DNA from: Ceratodon purpureus
Lineage: Eukaryota; Streptophyta; Bryopsida; Pseudoditrichales; Ditrichaceae
Length of the DNA: 64,000 nucleotides
Direction of reading: 5' to 3'
Assembly (NCBI GenBank): GCA_014871385.1
Contig: CM026423.1
Location: forward strand, 12,517,952-12,581,951
In this document: positions 12,433-24,134 of the stretch, piece by piece
How positions within the stretch are numbered: the stretch's first letter is position 1
How the letters are laid out: each line of letters opens with the position of its first letter
Made by a program: the position numbers and the translations under genes
The notes under the pieces: model-generated
The model's input: only the letters and a program-made list of their open reading frames with translations
What the model was told of the DNA's origin: nothing
Database searches by the model: none

Positions 12433-15400
12433 ATGATGGCCTCTGCCGGGAGTCTCCAGGCGCAGGGCTTGTCTACCGTGGCGCACAACGAAGCCCAGCC
12501 TCGCCCGGTTGCAGTGTCTGCACATGCCGGCCCAGTTGGTCCAGGAACGCTGGACATGACAGCGTCGATGGCTGCTGTTATGTCTCACCCGTTTTTCCAC
12601 GCCGCCATGAAGTTGTACACGGCAGCGCAAGCATGTCCGCCGCCCCCAGGTCCCGCGATACCTGAGGCACCACCGGCTGCTCTGTACGTCGATACATGCG
12701 GGGAGTACGTTACTCAGCGTGGCGGTAATGTGAACGCAGTCCGTTTCGGGCACCGGACATCTGAGACGTCCTTGAACCCTCCGGCAGGAAGAACATCAGG
12801 GTCGTTCCCTGGCGCATCAGCATCCGACGGCCCGGGCCACACCGAGTTGCTGCCATCAAACAGAAGCTGGCATTCAACACCAACACACAGCGAGGTAATT
12901 GGAGACCTTACTGCGCGAACGTTGCAATATCCTGGAATGGCCGGGTTCCGGCATCCCCAACCTACTGACAGCCACGACTGGGGTGTTCAATCACCTTCGA
13001 GGACATCGTCGCCGCCTGCAGCTGTGAACTCGCCCTCCACTACTGTCAGCCCGAACCATCGGAGGAACGCCCAACGACGGGAGCGAAATGAATACAACCG
13101 TAATCAACGAGGTCAGAACGGTCCAGACGCAAAGACGGTTATTCCAACAGATGCTTCGGGGGACGTGATTGGACTGAAGTCAGTGTTGCATAGAGCCATA
13201 AGAGAAATCGCCGGGAGGGTTTTGGATGTGTCCGTGAGGGAGTTCAACCAGCACTCTCCAATGGCGTTCCAACTCATAGAGCTTGACGTCCACTCGAAGT
13301 TCACGTTCGACCCACCGCTTCGGGAGGGATACATCAAAACGTACCTGCAAGAGGCTCTGAGCTGGAGTAGGTACCAGTGGCGCAAACACTGGATTCTCAA
13401 GAAGGAGAGACATCCCCAATGCCCGATTAAACGGTATTCAACTTTTGTCGCTCAGTGGTCCTCAGATGCATCTATACTAGAGAGTGAGCGGATGTCTACT
13501 GTCCGACGACAACGACGGCCCGAGGCCCCGCGAAGGAATGCGCCCGAGCTTGTAAATGTTGTGGAGGGGATAATGGACCACGACGACCCGGACATGGAGG
13601 TAAGTAAGATACAACTGGTAGATGTATGAGGTCGAAGGTGCAGTTTACGTGCACACTCCAGTGTTTAATGTGGAACTTGGTGTTGTCATGCTTCATAAAG
13701 TGACACGTACATGCAGAGTATGTACGTTAACATCCCGATGCCATCAGGATAGTTTCCTTTTCTCACCTGCATGTCCTTTTCCTAAACGGTGTCGCAACTG
13801 AGTGCTCGCAGGATGCCTTTCATCTTGATTGCACGGAAAGTGAGTCCTCTATCGCAGCGTCAGTCGACGTGCATGGCAACGACGGTGTGTACGGATCCAA
13901 CTCTCCGGCGTCCTCCCTAGTGGCCGAAAGAATGGGAACACCACCGACTACAATGGCTAACGCTAACCCCAGCTCGAGTTCCGGATACAGTGGTACAGTA
14001 TCTGAAATTATCGCGGCTCTAAGGAGCGAGTTGACCGCCGCTGTTGTCGATATGTGTAGCTTGGAAAAAAAATTCGCGGAGTTGGTGATGGAGAGTGAAC
14101 TTACTCGACAGACGGTCTCAACCAAAGCGGCGGAATGCAGCGCCATGAAGCATCAGATAGAAGCGTTAACAGTGGCTGTTCAGAATTTGACCGTGAATGA
14201 CAAAACTCCAAACTTGGTGAGCACTGCCAAGGACCCCAACATTCATCGTTCTTCGGAATCCTACGATAAATCGCCGGAGTCAGGTATAGGCCACCCTACA
14301 GTACTCACTTTTCTGCAGACTTCGACGCCGTACACCGTGGTCGATGTCCCCACGTCGAACATGGTGGAATTTTCCGTACCCGTAGTTGAAACTGCAGGAG
14401 GTGGAATGGACTTAGAGTACACTTCCGAAGTCGTATGCACCCCGCTGACGCCGGGAGATTCCGATGACACGGTGGGGACTGAGCAAAACATCGGGGATAA
14501 CATATCAGGCGGTAATTTATACCCTAAACCGATTTGCACTCTCGCGATATTTTGAACTAAACTAACACCCCTTGATTAGTGTTGTAGTCCATGCTAAGGA
14601 AGTCGCCGGGTGTTTGGACAGGGCCCACAGGTGAAATAGCAAACGCGACAGTGGCAAAACCTGGAGGGACCGGATTGGGGAACATGAGGAAGAGGCGACA
14701 AAAAATAAGCGACGTGAATGTGGCAGACTCCACTGGACATGGCGTGAACGATGACCGAGAAGTGGAGCAGGCGGTGATAGATCTGTCACAAAAGATGTCG
14801 AGGCAGAAGAGACGACCGAGGCGTCTCGCGGAAACCGATCCAACACAAAACTTGGCCCCTAGAAGTGGGCAGGTAATGTTGACTCTACCCATGTCCTATC
14901 ATCGCAGGTAATTGGGTTCAACCAGGGAACAGTTGATATATGCCTGAACAACGGTGCAGTTGATCGTTTCACGGTACACTTCTGCGAGAGGACATAGCAA
15001 TTGTTGACCGTTCGCATAGCATATGATTACCATTAGAGACAAAATGTGTTATCCATACCGTACACATTGTCCACATAGTCGGTTTGCTGTGACAGTCATC
15101 AATGTCTGTATCATCCAATTCATGTGATTTGCGGAGCTTACTCCTGGTACGTGTTGGCAGGACCCCGTGAGGATGCACAAAGACGTTTGGATTCTGCATC
15201 CAGAACACCACGGAAGAGCAGTGGCAAGAGGGCGAGCGGGAGCACACTACAAGATTCAGAAGTCCAAACTACCTCGTGACAGGCCATGCGAACCTGGCAT
15301 GCAATGGGTGCTGGTGCAAGATGTCTTCCTACAGGGCGTCACTCCGATGTACGCAGGAAAGCAGGGACATGTGCGGGTGCTCGAGGACGCACTGGAATCT

Positions 15401-15460
15401 GGCAGCGAGAACGCGACGTGGGTTATGTGGAACACCGACTTCCTATTGGAAATCGCATAG
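12433..15460 (+). CDS. Second CACTA gene, TnpA/Ptta-like DNA-binding protein, four exons
   Basis: Exons read as 12433-13599, 13812-14511, 14622-14872 and 15161-15460. They total 2418 nt (805 aa plus stop) with matching phases (0, 1, 0). The first ~220 residues are low-complexity, rich in Ala, Pro and Ser. Residues ~225-250 are basic (NHRRNAQRRERNEYNRNQR). Residues ~260-370 look like the plant Ptta/En/Spm (Transposase_24-type) domain: FNQHSPMAFQLIELDVHSKF, then SWSRYQWRKHW and KERHPQCPIKRY. Exon 2 adds a coiled-coil heptad stretch. Exon 4 has an aromatic-rich end (WVLVQDVF, WVMWNTDFL) that I do not recognise. By analogy with maize TNPA it would bind subterminal repeats and help the transposase; that is inference. 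The first in-frame ATG is used, and an upstream exon is possible. Confidence 0.7.
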
Positions 15461-16560
15461 ACTCGTCTTATTCCATGACCATTGATCGCGTTGAGCTCCA
15501 GGTCCATTTCATCGTGTCCGGACTGTCTGAAGGGGCAATGAGGTTGTCTGATTGACATTAGAGGTAGAAGGGGGCTACCACATCTACAGCTACTGGAGGT
15601 AAGCAATTGCCCATTCCCCGCAGGTGCTCCCGGTCTTGGGCTGGGGGTGTGTAGACTGAATGTTCGATCTCGATTGCATTGAGAAATAAAGGTTTACCCG
15701 AACTAGCATATGGTATCACACTGTGCAAATCTTGGCTGCTGTTTGTCATCTCTATCGTTTCGATGAATCACACTCTCTTCGAATATCATACTGGGTGCTT
15801 CCAAGAGCAATTCCAGCATACCTACCACCGGGTCACGCAGCTGATACTATCCACAAAACATACTGGCCGAGAAATCCATTTTCACGGAATATCGCAGCAT
15901 TCCAATCGGATGCACCCATAATGTTCTGATTAGGTCTCGCATATGACGACCACGTCTCGACAGAACAGAGGGCATCGACCGACAAATTCGGACCCCGCTT
16001 TATACTCCCAGTTCCGATTTTTCCGCGATTGTTCTGGAATGCATTACGGGATACAAAACTGGCGCATGCAATTCGTGTAATCGGACGGCGGACATCGACA
16101 GCATTGAACGGCGGAGATTCCAGTACCCGGATTACATTTAGAAAGATCCAACGGTTTATATTATGAGCATCGGACGGTCTTCGCAGACTCAATCTAACGG
16201 CCGAGAGCTCTCACATCCAGCGGTTGTTAGGCTTCAGATCATACGAGATGGTCAAGTGAATGTCGTCCAAGTGGAAAACATCGAGTGAATGTAGTATAAA
16301 GATCCAACGTTCACAAATGCAAATATCGAACGGTGCAGGCAGCAGCAATCGGACGCACGAGCGCAGAGGTATCCAGTGGTTCCGCGACAATTTATCGTGC
16401 GGCCACGGTTCATTAATCGAGGTCGTTGTTCGAAATCCGCAAGAGCTCGTCCCGACCCGTGACCGAGATCCTGACTGTGTGCGGGCAGGAGTAACTCCGA
16501 CGTCAGGTCCGAATCAACATAAGTTACCGAAGTGGTAAGCGAGAAGAACGTCCAGCTATT
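15461..16560. repeat. Right flank of the CACTA element with subterminal repeat array
   Basis: Downstream of the second gene, a short motif of the form ATC-S-R-A-C-G-G recurs in variants. Examples start near 16079 (AATCGGACGG), 16104 (TTGAACGG), 16145 (GATCCAACGG), 16169 (CATCGGACGG), 16191 (AATCTAACGG), 16214 (CATCCAGCGG), 16301 (GATCCAACG), 16324 (TATCGAACGG), 16346 (AATCGGACG) and 16370 (ATCCAGTGG). About ten copies fall within 300 bases. Dense short subterminal repeats are the hallmark of CACTA ends, where the TNPA-type protein binds. The exact terminus and TIR were not identified. Confidence 0.55.
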
Positions 16561-18540
16561 ATGTCCGTAGCGGGCCTAATCCACTCAGGGGCCCACTCGC
16601 GACCAAGTTTCCATTTCGCTGGAGGGGTCATTTTCCACTGCCAAATGCGTGAAAACGTTACCTAGAGAAGTACACTGATTCTACTAGTGTCAGATTCACT
16701 CAGCGGAATCTTTCAAGCATTGAAATCAAGACTAGGCTCTCAAGTTTTCGAACTATCCTCCGCCAAGAGAATAACTCGCAAGCATCCAAACTTGAAAATA
16801 AAACAACAAGCATTAACCAACCACAAGGAAAATTAAGTTACTTCTACAATGTAAAAATCCATCACAAACATACTTCTTCCAAAAGCGACACAAATATATT
16901 TAATGTTCTCTAAAACACAAATCCCTATTCCATTTGCCTCATTTGCCAGCTGATAACTATAACATTGACTACGCCAAAGTAGAAAATCTAAGTTGGTAGA
17001 AATGTAAGGAATTCCTCACTGCACTACAAAGGAAATCAATTAATTATCGAGATGAAGATGTCTCAATCATGTCAACTGCCGAATTTGAGTCGTAAGGAGT
17101 CGTGATCACAGATTCATCAAAACCGAGCAGAAATACAGAGGAGAAAATACTGAGGAATTAGATGAGACCGGCTCACCTTACAGCTTCACCAAAATGTCAG
17201 GACATCCCTCTTTACACCCGAGGAGCATTGGCATCGGTCAAGGGCTGACGACCTGAAGACGGCACCTCGCTGGCTCATGTGGAGTAGGTAACCAAAATCG
17301 AAGGAAGAAGAAAGTCCAGAAAATGATGATGTTTGTGCGCTTCGAAATTACCAACGAAACAAACCAGCTAGAGGATGAGGACGGTTTTATTCAGCACCCC
17401 CCACAGCTAGAAGGGTGTAATATTCTCATGGTTACATCCCTGCGAAAATTTACGAAAAAATCTCCTCTACCAAACACTTCCACCTATGATAGTCCTAATT
17501 CCATCCTCCAATTCCATGATCTGTCGATCGAGCATTCATGAAGCTAGGGCAACTTACCATGAATCTCCAAGCAATCAACCATGATCACCTCATGACGTAC
17601 TCTCCGCTAGCCTCCATCTTCATGACGGCAAGTGCTCCCACTTGCATCCACGACGCTGGAATGGTCTGCTGCTGCAGTCCATCATTTCAATATTGGATCA
17701 AAGGAAAATCACTCGGTTGTATGCAAGGTGATCCATAGAAGGCCAGAAGCAATGCAGCAGGGCGGATTTACTTGCTGCGGCAAGCGTACTGCTAGATGTA
17801 TTCGAACATGGAAAACTGAAGCTGGAAATCCATCGATCAGCGGACCAGGAATAATCCGCCGACATCTAGAAAATTCTAGAGCGATGATCGTATGCATGAG
17901 GGTGTTCACATTGAAAGAACTGCTGTAATCCATAAAGAAGCAGAAGGGTCTGAAAAGGAGCTGGACAACTTCACTAGTTGGTCTCACCAGCTTCACCACC
18001 ATTCATGGCCCCATTCCAAATACGCTGAGCATCTGCTTGGGCCACCGGGTGATCATCAGGCTCACCAGCAGCTGTGAGAAAGGATATCAACTCGGAAGAA
18101 ATTAAAAGAATTTCCTTCCACTCACAGCAAGCGAGAGGAAGCAAATTAGAATCTCTTCGCCCCTGGAATTAACAGCCGAGGCTTTAATTTTGGGTCGCCT
18201 ACAAGAAACGCTGGTGCAGTTCCTACCTAGAGGTACACTACAACAGCAAGTAATTCCAGATTCTCGCAGTAGATTTGCGAATAACTGCCAGTATTGCAGT
18301 GATTCATTGTATCCATGTCATGTAGACATGCTCACTCAAACTGCAGCCGTTGCAATAAATATTTCTGTAGAAAATAGCACATAACGCACTACGCAGTGGT
18401 GAATGAAACATGGACATGTATTGCAGGAGATGACTAGAAGCCAATGATGATGGAAATGAGGAAAATGCAAACATGACAAAATAAGGATCAATACTTGGTA
18501 CGATAACACAATTCAATCGTCTGAATGAAGAGTGCCATCA
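16561..18540. other. Intergenic, no gene recognised
   Basis: Open frames up to ~98 codons occur on both strands but none has a motif, clear splice partners, or continuity. I see no transposon termini. The DNA separates the CACTA region from the small multi-exon gene at 19118. Confidence 0.4.
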
Positions 18541-18554
18541 AATGCTAGTTGCGG

Positions 18555-18628
18555 ATGAGGACTGGATGATTACTGGGATGATCACTGCCAGGGTTGAAGA
18601 CTGGATGATCGCTGGGATGGGTATGGAT
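18555..18628. repeat. Short imperfect tandem repeat
   Basis: The block GACTGGATGAT followed by a few bases and CTGGGATG occurs twice (starting near 18560 and 18599) with related GATGAT runs between and after. It is a local slippage-type repeat with no coding role that I can support. Confidence 0.5.
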
Positions 18629-18770
18629 GATGATGAATGTGCGCGCACGGAAAGATCTTCGAAGTTGCTCCAAAGAGTGAATGATCTTCGAAAAACTAGA
18701 TGGCGGCTGGACCCATGGCAACCGCAAATGTTCATATGCATTACATTCAAGGCGACTCATATGTGCGCAT

Positions 18771-18827
18771 GAGTTACATGTATCCCGCATTCCACGGAGT
18801 TACATGTATCCCGCATTCCACGGAGTT
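18771..18827. repeat. Perfect 27-bp tandem duplication
   Basis: A 27-bp unit starting AGTTACATGTATCCCGCATT is repeated back to back without a mismatch, 290 bases upstream of the small gene's ATG. It is therefore recent and may lie in that gene's promoter or leader. Confidence 0.75.
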
Positions 18828-19117
18828 GCAAGAGCACTGTAGAACCTTGGCATTGACGAGAACTATGAACTGCGAACTTTGTAAGCTGTGAAGTTTGTTT
18901 GCTGAGGTTGATTTCGCGTTGGCGATGCTGAGCTTTGTTGCTGAGCTACGGTACTTCTCCACTGGCAACCGCAGCTCTAGTGCGGCCTTGCCAAGCACAT
19001 TGGTTTTAATTGTTTCAGAGTGATCACTGGTGTAGACGTTCGTGCTTGAGAATTCCGTTTGCACAGCTCGTTCCAAGGAATTATTAGCTCTGCTCAAGGG
19101 CAACTTTAGACTTTGCG

Positions 19118-20954
19118 ATGGATGTTGCTGCCGAGTTCCTGCTTCTGGTGATCGGAATTGTGGCAACAGCTGTAGGATCGGGGAGTCTTTTCGATCTGTG
19201 TCGTTTTCTCTGCAGGTGGATGATGGAAATTTATAGGCGCAGGCACGCTCATCAACCTCCTCCGGCTCCGACACCAGGTAGGCTCTATGTAGTTCAGTCG
19301 ATGAATATTCGGTTTCAGGGGTAACGTTTTGAAACCGTAGTGCAACAGGCCAGAGTCAAACGGTGTCACCACCGCCTCCTCCACCCGTGCTGCCTCTTGC
19401 ACTAAGCGTGTGTTTTGTATCCTCCACTGTTGATTGCAATTGATTTTGGTGGAACTAATCCTATATTAGTTCTTAGACTCTCTGGTGGATCTGAAAGGAC
19501 TGCAAGGATTTTCAATGGGTACTATTGGTACAAGTTCATGCTTGATGCTGGAATGAACCAGACTTGTGTATAAGCTAAATCTTACTGGTTATTTCCATAT
19601 GGTTTATACATTTACTGTTCATTATCACATTCACCAGAAATGTGCTTTCTACTCACCTCTGAATTATGATTTCTGTTTCCGCAGATGTTGAGGCTGGTGA
19701 ATCGCCTCCGGCCCAAGCTGATGTTCTAGTGCGAAACGTGCGAAATATGAGCCCCGTGAATGGTGTTGAACCCGCCGGTGAGACGAGTAACATATTTCCG
19801 CTCCTTCGTGTGCTCAAGCCTTAATGTCTTCTTCTTTTGATTTGAACGTGTCCTCATGCATACGACGCTATATCAGTTCGCGAAAATTTCTACGGATTTC
19901 CCCCCCGCGTCCCCTTAGTGTTCTGGTAGTGTGCTTGTTCTTGGCCCTGGCTTGTCCGATGAGGGCCTGTATTCTTCTTTTGCAATTGAAAAAAAAAGGG
20001 GTTCCTCCGGATTTCTAATCAAGTGAATGAATACTTCAAAGATTCGGTTTTTCGGTTGATTAAGAATAACGAGGAATTAGTTGCACCAATTAGGTTCCTT
20101 GGTGCATTCTATCTGGATCGACTTCTGTGGACGTCGCATATAAAATTACAAATGTCTTTGATAAAATCCCTTTGAAACAATCATGTGATGCGATGCAGCG
20201 GTGACAAACCACGTCCCCAACGCTGTGGCTGTTAATCGGAGCATCCCCAGTCATGAGGATGGAGGCTTGCCAGGATACAATGAGGCCACGGCGTACCATC
20301 ACTTACAGATTAACGGTGAGTTGAACTTGCTTTATGAATTATGCGTGTCAGACCATATTTGAGTTCGAAGCTGGAAATACAGTACATGGTGGAAGTTCTG
20401 CAGAGGATTCATGCATGACGTCAAGCCTGGTCGTCCAGACCGATGAAGGCAGCGTATTAGATCTTGTTCATTTTCTAGACATTGATCGTTTGATTCATTG
20501 ATTTAATTGGTACTCAGCATAATTTCTCTGGTCTCACTTCTTTGTTCGGTGTGATTTATCTGTTCCACAGCCGGTGAAGTGCCCTGTTCAGCGCGCCAGC
20601 CGCTGAGTACTGATGCCAATGCTTCTGGGGTTGGAATGGAGATCATGTCCTTGAGCGTCGGGAATGGTGAGCTGGCCTCGTCTTCCTTTCTACTTTTTCT
20701 TGCAGCTGAATATACCCGATTCTTATTCACCCGAATTCTCGAGGTCTAATCGAGAGGAATTCTCAGGGTTGGCCGGAGAGATTCAATCCCAGGTCCATTT
20801 GAATTGTAACATGGTATTCATTGCGTAGTCTGAGAAATTAATCTCAACCATTTCCTCTGGCAGCGGCCAATTTAGTTTCCTACTTATCAATATCATTCTA
20901 ATCAACAGCTATCTTGTTGCAGATTCAGCGAGCTTGCTAGCTGAGGCTGTCTGA
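19118..20954 (+). CDS. Unrecognised small membrane-anchored protein gene, five exons
   Basis: Exons read as 19118-19277, 19685-19777, 20199-20315, 20571-20666 and 20923-20954. They sum to 498 nt, giving 165 aa plus stop. Every intron is GT-AG and interrupts the codon after its first base, so internal exons of 93, 117 and 96 nt can be skipped without changing frame. Residues ~6-30 (EFLLLVIGIVATAV, then FDLCRFLC) form one hydrophobic segment. It is followed by RRRHAH and a Pro-rich spacer, so the N terminus is a signal anchor or signal peptide, and the positive flank favours the tail in the cytosol. The rest is soluble, rich in Asn, Val, Ala and Ser, without known motifs. Exons 2 and 4 both open with an AGE-x-P pattern and end near MS-x-x-x-N, a weak hint of exon duplication. 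I do not recognise the family. The splice continuity is the evidence that it is real. Confidence 0.62.
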
Positions 20955-22643
20955 TTGCACGGACTTCTTTTCCGGCGCGAAGTGGCCATAACAACAACGT
21001 TAAGCTCCAGACATGGATAACTGGGCATACTTACATAGAAATAAATGCTATTCGAAGCTAGATCGAATGGAATTGCGGAATGTGTCGGTATCAAAGTACA
21101 CATTGATGTGTTCGCCACAAGGTACTCGGGAAGGTACTGACGTAGAAGTATTTAGTGGAAAATGTTTGAGGGGTTGATGGAGAGTGCTGTTCCTCTGTTC
21201 GTTCGTTTTGAGCATGTTTGGACTAAGAGGGTTGGATAACTCTGGACCTTTATAATTCCTGGAAATGTGTTTTGGAGTGCACGTGAATTGCCTTTCTAGT
21301 GGTCGGCGAAATCATGCATGCATTACTCAGTACTTTTAGCTGCGTGTACTGGTGTGTGGCGCAAAACCTGCTTAAAGTTGGAATACATAGATACACCAGC
21401 CTCTCATCATTTTGATAGTGTGGTCTATAGAGATCGATGAAAGAACGATTCTGATCAAGCTAATCGGTTCAATTGCGTCGCACTACTTATCAGGCAGTTT
21501 GACCTTCATCTAAAGCGCTACCGATTCTCCATGGAGCTAAATAAGTTACAGTTGAAAGAATTAATGAAATTGGAGAGAATAGGCGAGGAACAGCACATAT
21601 TGGACAGTGACTTGAGAGATAGAGGTTATTGTCCTGATTTCCAAAACTGCGGATTGAAGAGCACGAAAGCAATTGAGTTTTTCTGGAGTTAACTTGAACG
21701 TTCATAGTATGAAGTAGGACGTTCTAAATCCTGGAGCAGTCTATAACAACCAAGACATTGTTTGCCAAAGTTTGACAGTTCAGGATTCAATGACCCAATT
21801 CGTTATCTCGTATGACTTACTAATGACTCTTGCTCAACGAGGGTCTACTACCAATCATCAAAATCTCCATTTGAATCATCACCGTAAAACTCGAATGAAT
21901 CTGATGAAACCCTAGAGTCTAATGAATACCAATTCAATGCTTCTATTTCCATTTCAGGGACATGTTATAAAATGCTAATGTTGCTAGATTGTTGTAAAGT
22001 GATTAGGTCTACAGAATCTATCAGGAGTGAAACCATTCTTACCGCTGTATGAGAGGAGCCGGAGTTCGAGTACGGCAACGGAGGCATTTACAATGACTTA
22101 CACGGCATGGGATATACATACTTTAAGTTATACAAAGCAAGTTGTCAAAGGAAATATCCAAAGTCGAGAGACGATCAACCTTGTTTGTTATGATCAAGTT
22201 TCAATGCGTCTAATTGATAGAAGTGCTCAGAATAAAACAACTTGAAACAAAAACTTTCTGCAACTCTTCTGAAAACTTGAAATAACTACCCAGAGAACTG
22301 AACAGATTGGGAGGTTGGTGGAAATAGGTATATCGTTCATAAAAATGTCGAACTACAGAATTCGAGTCAGGATCAAAAGGAATTTGAAAAGCATTTCGTG
22401 CAGTGACAAAATTGTCAATTACTATAGGAAGTTGTACAACTGAGGTCCGAGCCGAGTGTCACCACACGGCCTTAAATAATTCCTAGCGACTGCCGCCTCA
22501 AATCGTCCACCCTGCAAATTACTATTCTCGCTTCTACACTTCCCGGGTCATTCTAATTTATTTCCTGATATCAAACCCTCATTTCACTTACAAGCGCCGT
22601 ATAAGGCCATACATGTTCCAACCGTCACATCCCAACCCTATAC
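20955..22643. other. 3' flank of the small gene and intergenic DNA
   Basis: Presumed 3' untranslated DNA of the small plus-strand gene, followed by AT-rich sequence and the 3' untranslated region of the leftward chloroplast RNA-binding protein gene. Only shadow-length frames are present, and no repeat or RNA gene was noticed. Confidence 0.4.
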
Positions 22644-23495
22644 TCAGAATTGCCTGGGTGGAGGCTTGTCTCCGGCCAGGTTAACTCTCAACTGCCTTCC
22701 CTCAAAATCAGCTCCATCAAGGCTCTCAATGGCAGAATTTACCTCAGACGCATTCTCCAACGTCACAAACCCGAACCCCTTCGACCTTCCAGTCTCCCTG
22801 TCCGTCACAATCCTCGCTTCCACGACCTTCCCGTAGTCAGAAAACAACTGATGCAACTGGTCCTCATCACACCCCCAAGTCAGGTTCCCAACAAACAACT
22901 TATTCGGATTATCCTCCCGCCTGCGGTCGCCGCCTCTCCTCTCCGGCCTCTCGCTCCTCTCAAACCGCGGCCTGTCGCCCTTCGCCTGCGGGTAGTTCAC
23001 CTTCAACGCCCTCCCGCCCAAATCACTCCCATCCAACGCAGTAATCACCGCCTGCGCGTCCTCGTTGCTAGCCATCGTCACAAACGCAAACCCCCGACTC
23101 CTCCCCGACTCCTGATCGTAAATCACCTCCACCGTCTGCACAGTCCCGTAATCCTGCACTATCTCCGCCAACTGCGTACTATCGCAACTCCACGGCAAAT
23201 TCCCCACGTACAACTTCGACCCCTGCTGCACCGCCGGAGCAGCCGCCTCCGCCTCAACATCCTCCGTCGCCGCTCCCTGCTCCAAATCCGACGCCCGCGC
23301 CACAATACCAGCATTCATCCCACTCCTAAACCCCCTCCCACCCTCCGAAAACACACACAACATCGACCCCGGATTCGCCACAACCGCTCCCATGCTCAAC
23401 GACGCGCCATTCCGTGTGAAACTGTTCTCGGCGCGAGCGGCCACCGCGGCGAAGCGCGTGCCGGCCACGGCCATGGTCATGGAGACGGCCGCCAT
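22644..23495 (-). CDS. Chloroplast ribonucleoprotein with two RRMs (cp29/cp31-like), intronless
   Basis: A 283-aa protein. The ATG at 23495-23493 is used because the in-frame TTG further upstream is not a plausible start. Residues ~1-70 are rich in Ala, Ser, Thr and Arg and nearly free of acids, as in a chloroplast transit peptide. An acidic Ala/Glu linker follows. RRM1 has RNP2 LYVGNL (~95-100) and RNP1 RGFAFVTM (~134-141). A basic Arg-rich linker (RSERPERRGGDRRR) leads to RRM2 with LFVGNL (~200-205) and KGFGFVTL (~239-246). This layout is that of plant cpRNPs, which bind, stabilise and help edit chloroplast transcripts. The whole frame is uninterrupted and very GC-rich next to AT-rich flanks. 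Vascular-plant cpRNP genes usually have introns, so a retrocopy is possible. A CT microsatellite (23627-23640) lies in the presumed leader. Confidence 0.93.
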   Translation of the reverse strand: MAAVSMTMAVAGTRFAAVAARAENSFTRNGASLSMGAVVANPGSMLCVFSEGGRGFRSGMNAGIVARASDLEQGAATEDVEAEAAAPAVQQGSKLYVGNLPWSCDSTQLAEIVQDYGTVQTVEVIYDQESGRSRGFAFVTMASNEDAQAVITALDGSDLGGRALKVNYPQAKGDRPRFERSERPERRGGDRRREDNPNKLFVGNLTWGCDEDQLHQLFSDYGKVVEARIVTDRETGRSKGFGFVTLENASEVNSAIESLDGADFEGRQLRVNLAGDKPPPRQF

Positions 23496-23759
23496 GGCTA
23501 CGGAGGACTGGAATGACGAGGGTGGTGGCTGAAACCCCAAACCCTGAGAGCGAGAGCGAGAGAGTCGAAGCTGGTCGCCTCGGCGGATGAGCGTCTGGTC
23601 TGATATGCGATGAGGAGGAGCCTCGTCTCTCTCTCTCTCCTTTGGATAAGGTGGTGGGCATACTTGGCTTCTCTTCCGCCTTCGTTGTGGCCTACTGGGC
23701 TCACTTTCACTTTTTCATTCTGCCCACTTCCAACATGTTCCCGACTCTGCCAGATTCTA

Positions 23760-24132
23760 AGGTAGTGTCCCAGAAACCGTCCGAATTTCAGGTTTGCTCA
23801 TTTGGAATAGTGGTGGAATTTTTTTATAATTTTTGGATGAAGTGCAAAGCTAGTACAAAGCCATCCCAAAAAAAAAATCATTTTTTGAGTAAGTCTACAA
23901 TTTCCTATAAATTTTTGAATGTTCAGCCCTAGGAGGGCCACTAACCGTCCCTAGAGTCATGGTTAATATGACCACTTGGATTCTGAGAATAGGACGTTTC
24001 TGCACCAATCACAAGCATTCAATTTTTGCAGCCATAGACGGAATTAGAATGATTTTGCACACTTTCAGGAACAGCCTATGTCAAGCCTATGGGACGGTTT
24101 TTGGGACGGGGCGGTTTTTGGCAGCACTACCT
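23760..24132. mobile_element. TA-flanked MITE (mariner/Stowaway-like), 373 bp
   Basis: Begins AGGTAGTG and ends CACTACCT, with TA on both sides (23758-23759 and 24133-24134). Beyond the perfect 8 bp the ends stay roughly complementary (CCCAGAAACCGTCC against GGACGG...GGTTTTTGGC). There is no coding capacity. TA target duplication and short size fit a Tc1/mariner-type MITE. Family assignment is by structure only. Confidence 0.5.
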
Positions 24133-24134
24133 TA

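Noticed and set aside
5600..16700. Exact CACTA termini and 3-bp target duplication
   Set aside because: I searched by eye for CACTA/TAGTG pairs at plausible distances and found none convincing, so the element ends are left open.
22650..23516. 288-codon plus-strand frame opposite the chloroplast RRM gene
   Set aside because: Low-complexity Arg/Pro/Leu/His translation typical of an antisense shadow, while the minus strand has two complete RRMs.
23642..23932. Plus-strand frame with a hydrophobic start (KVVGILGFSSAFVVAYWAHF)
   Set aside because: It begins with TTG, overlaps the divergent cpRNP leader, and its second half lies inside a MITE. No ATG or splice support was found.
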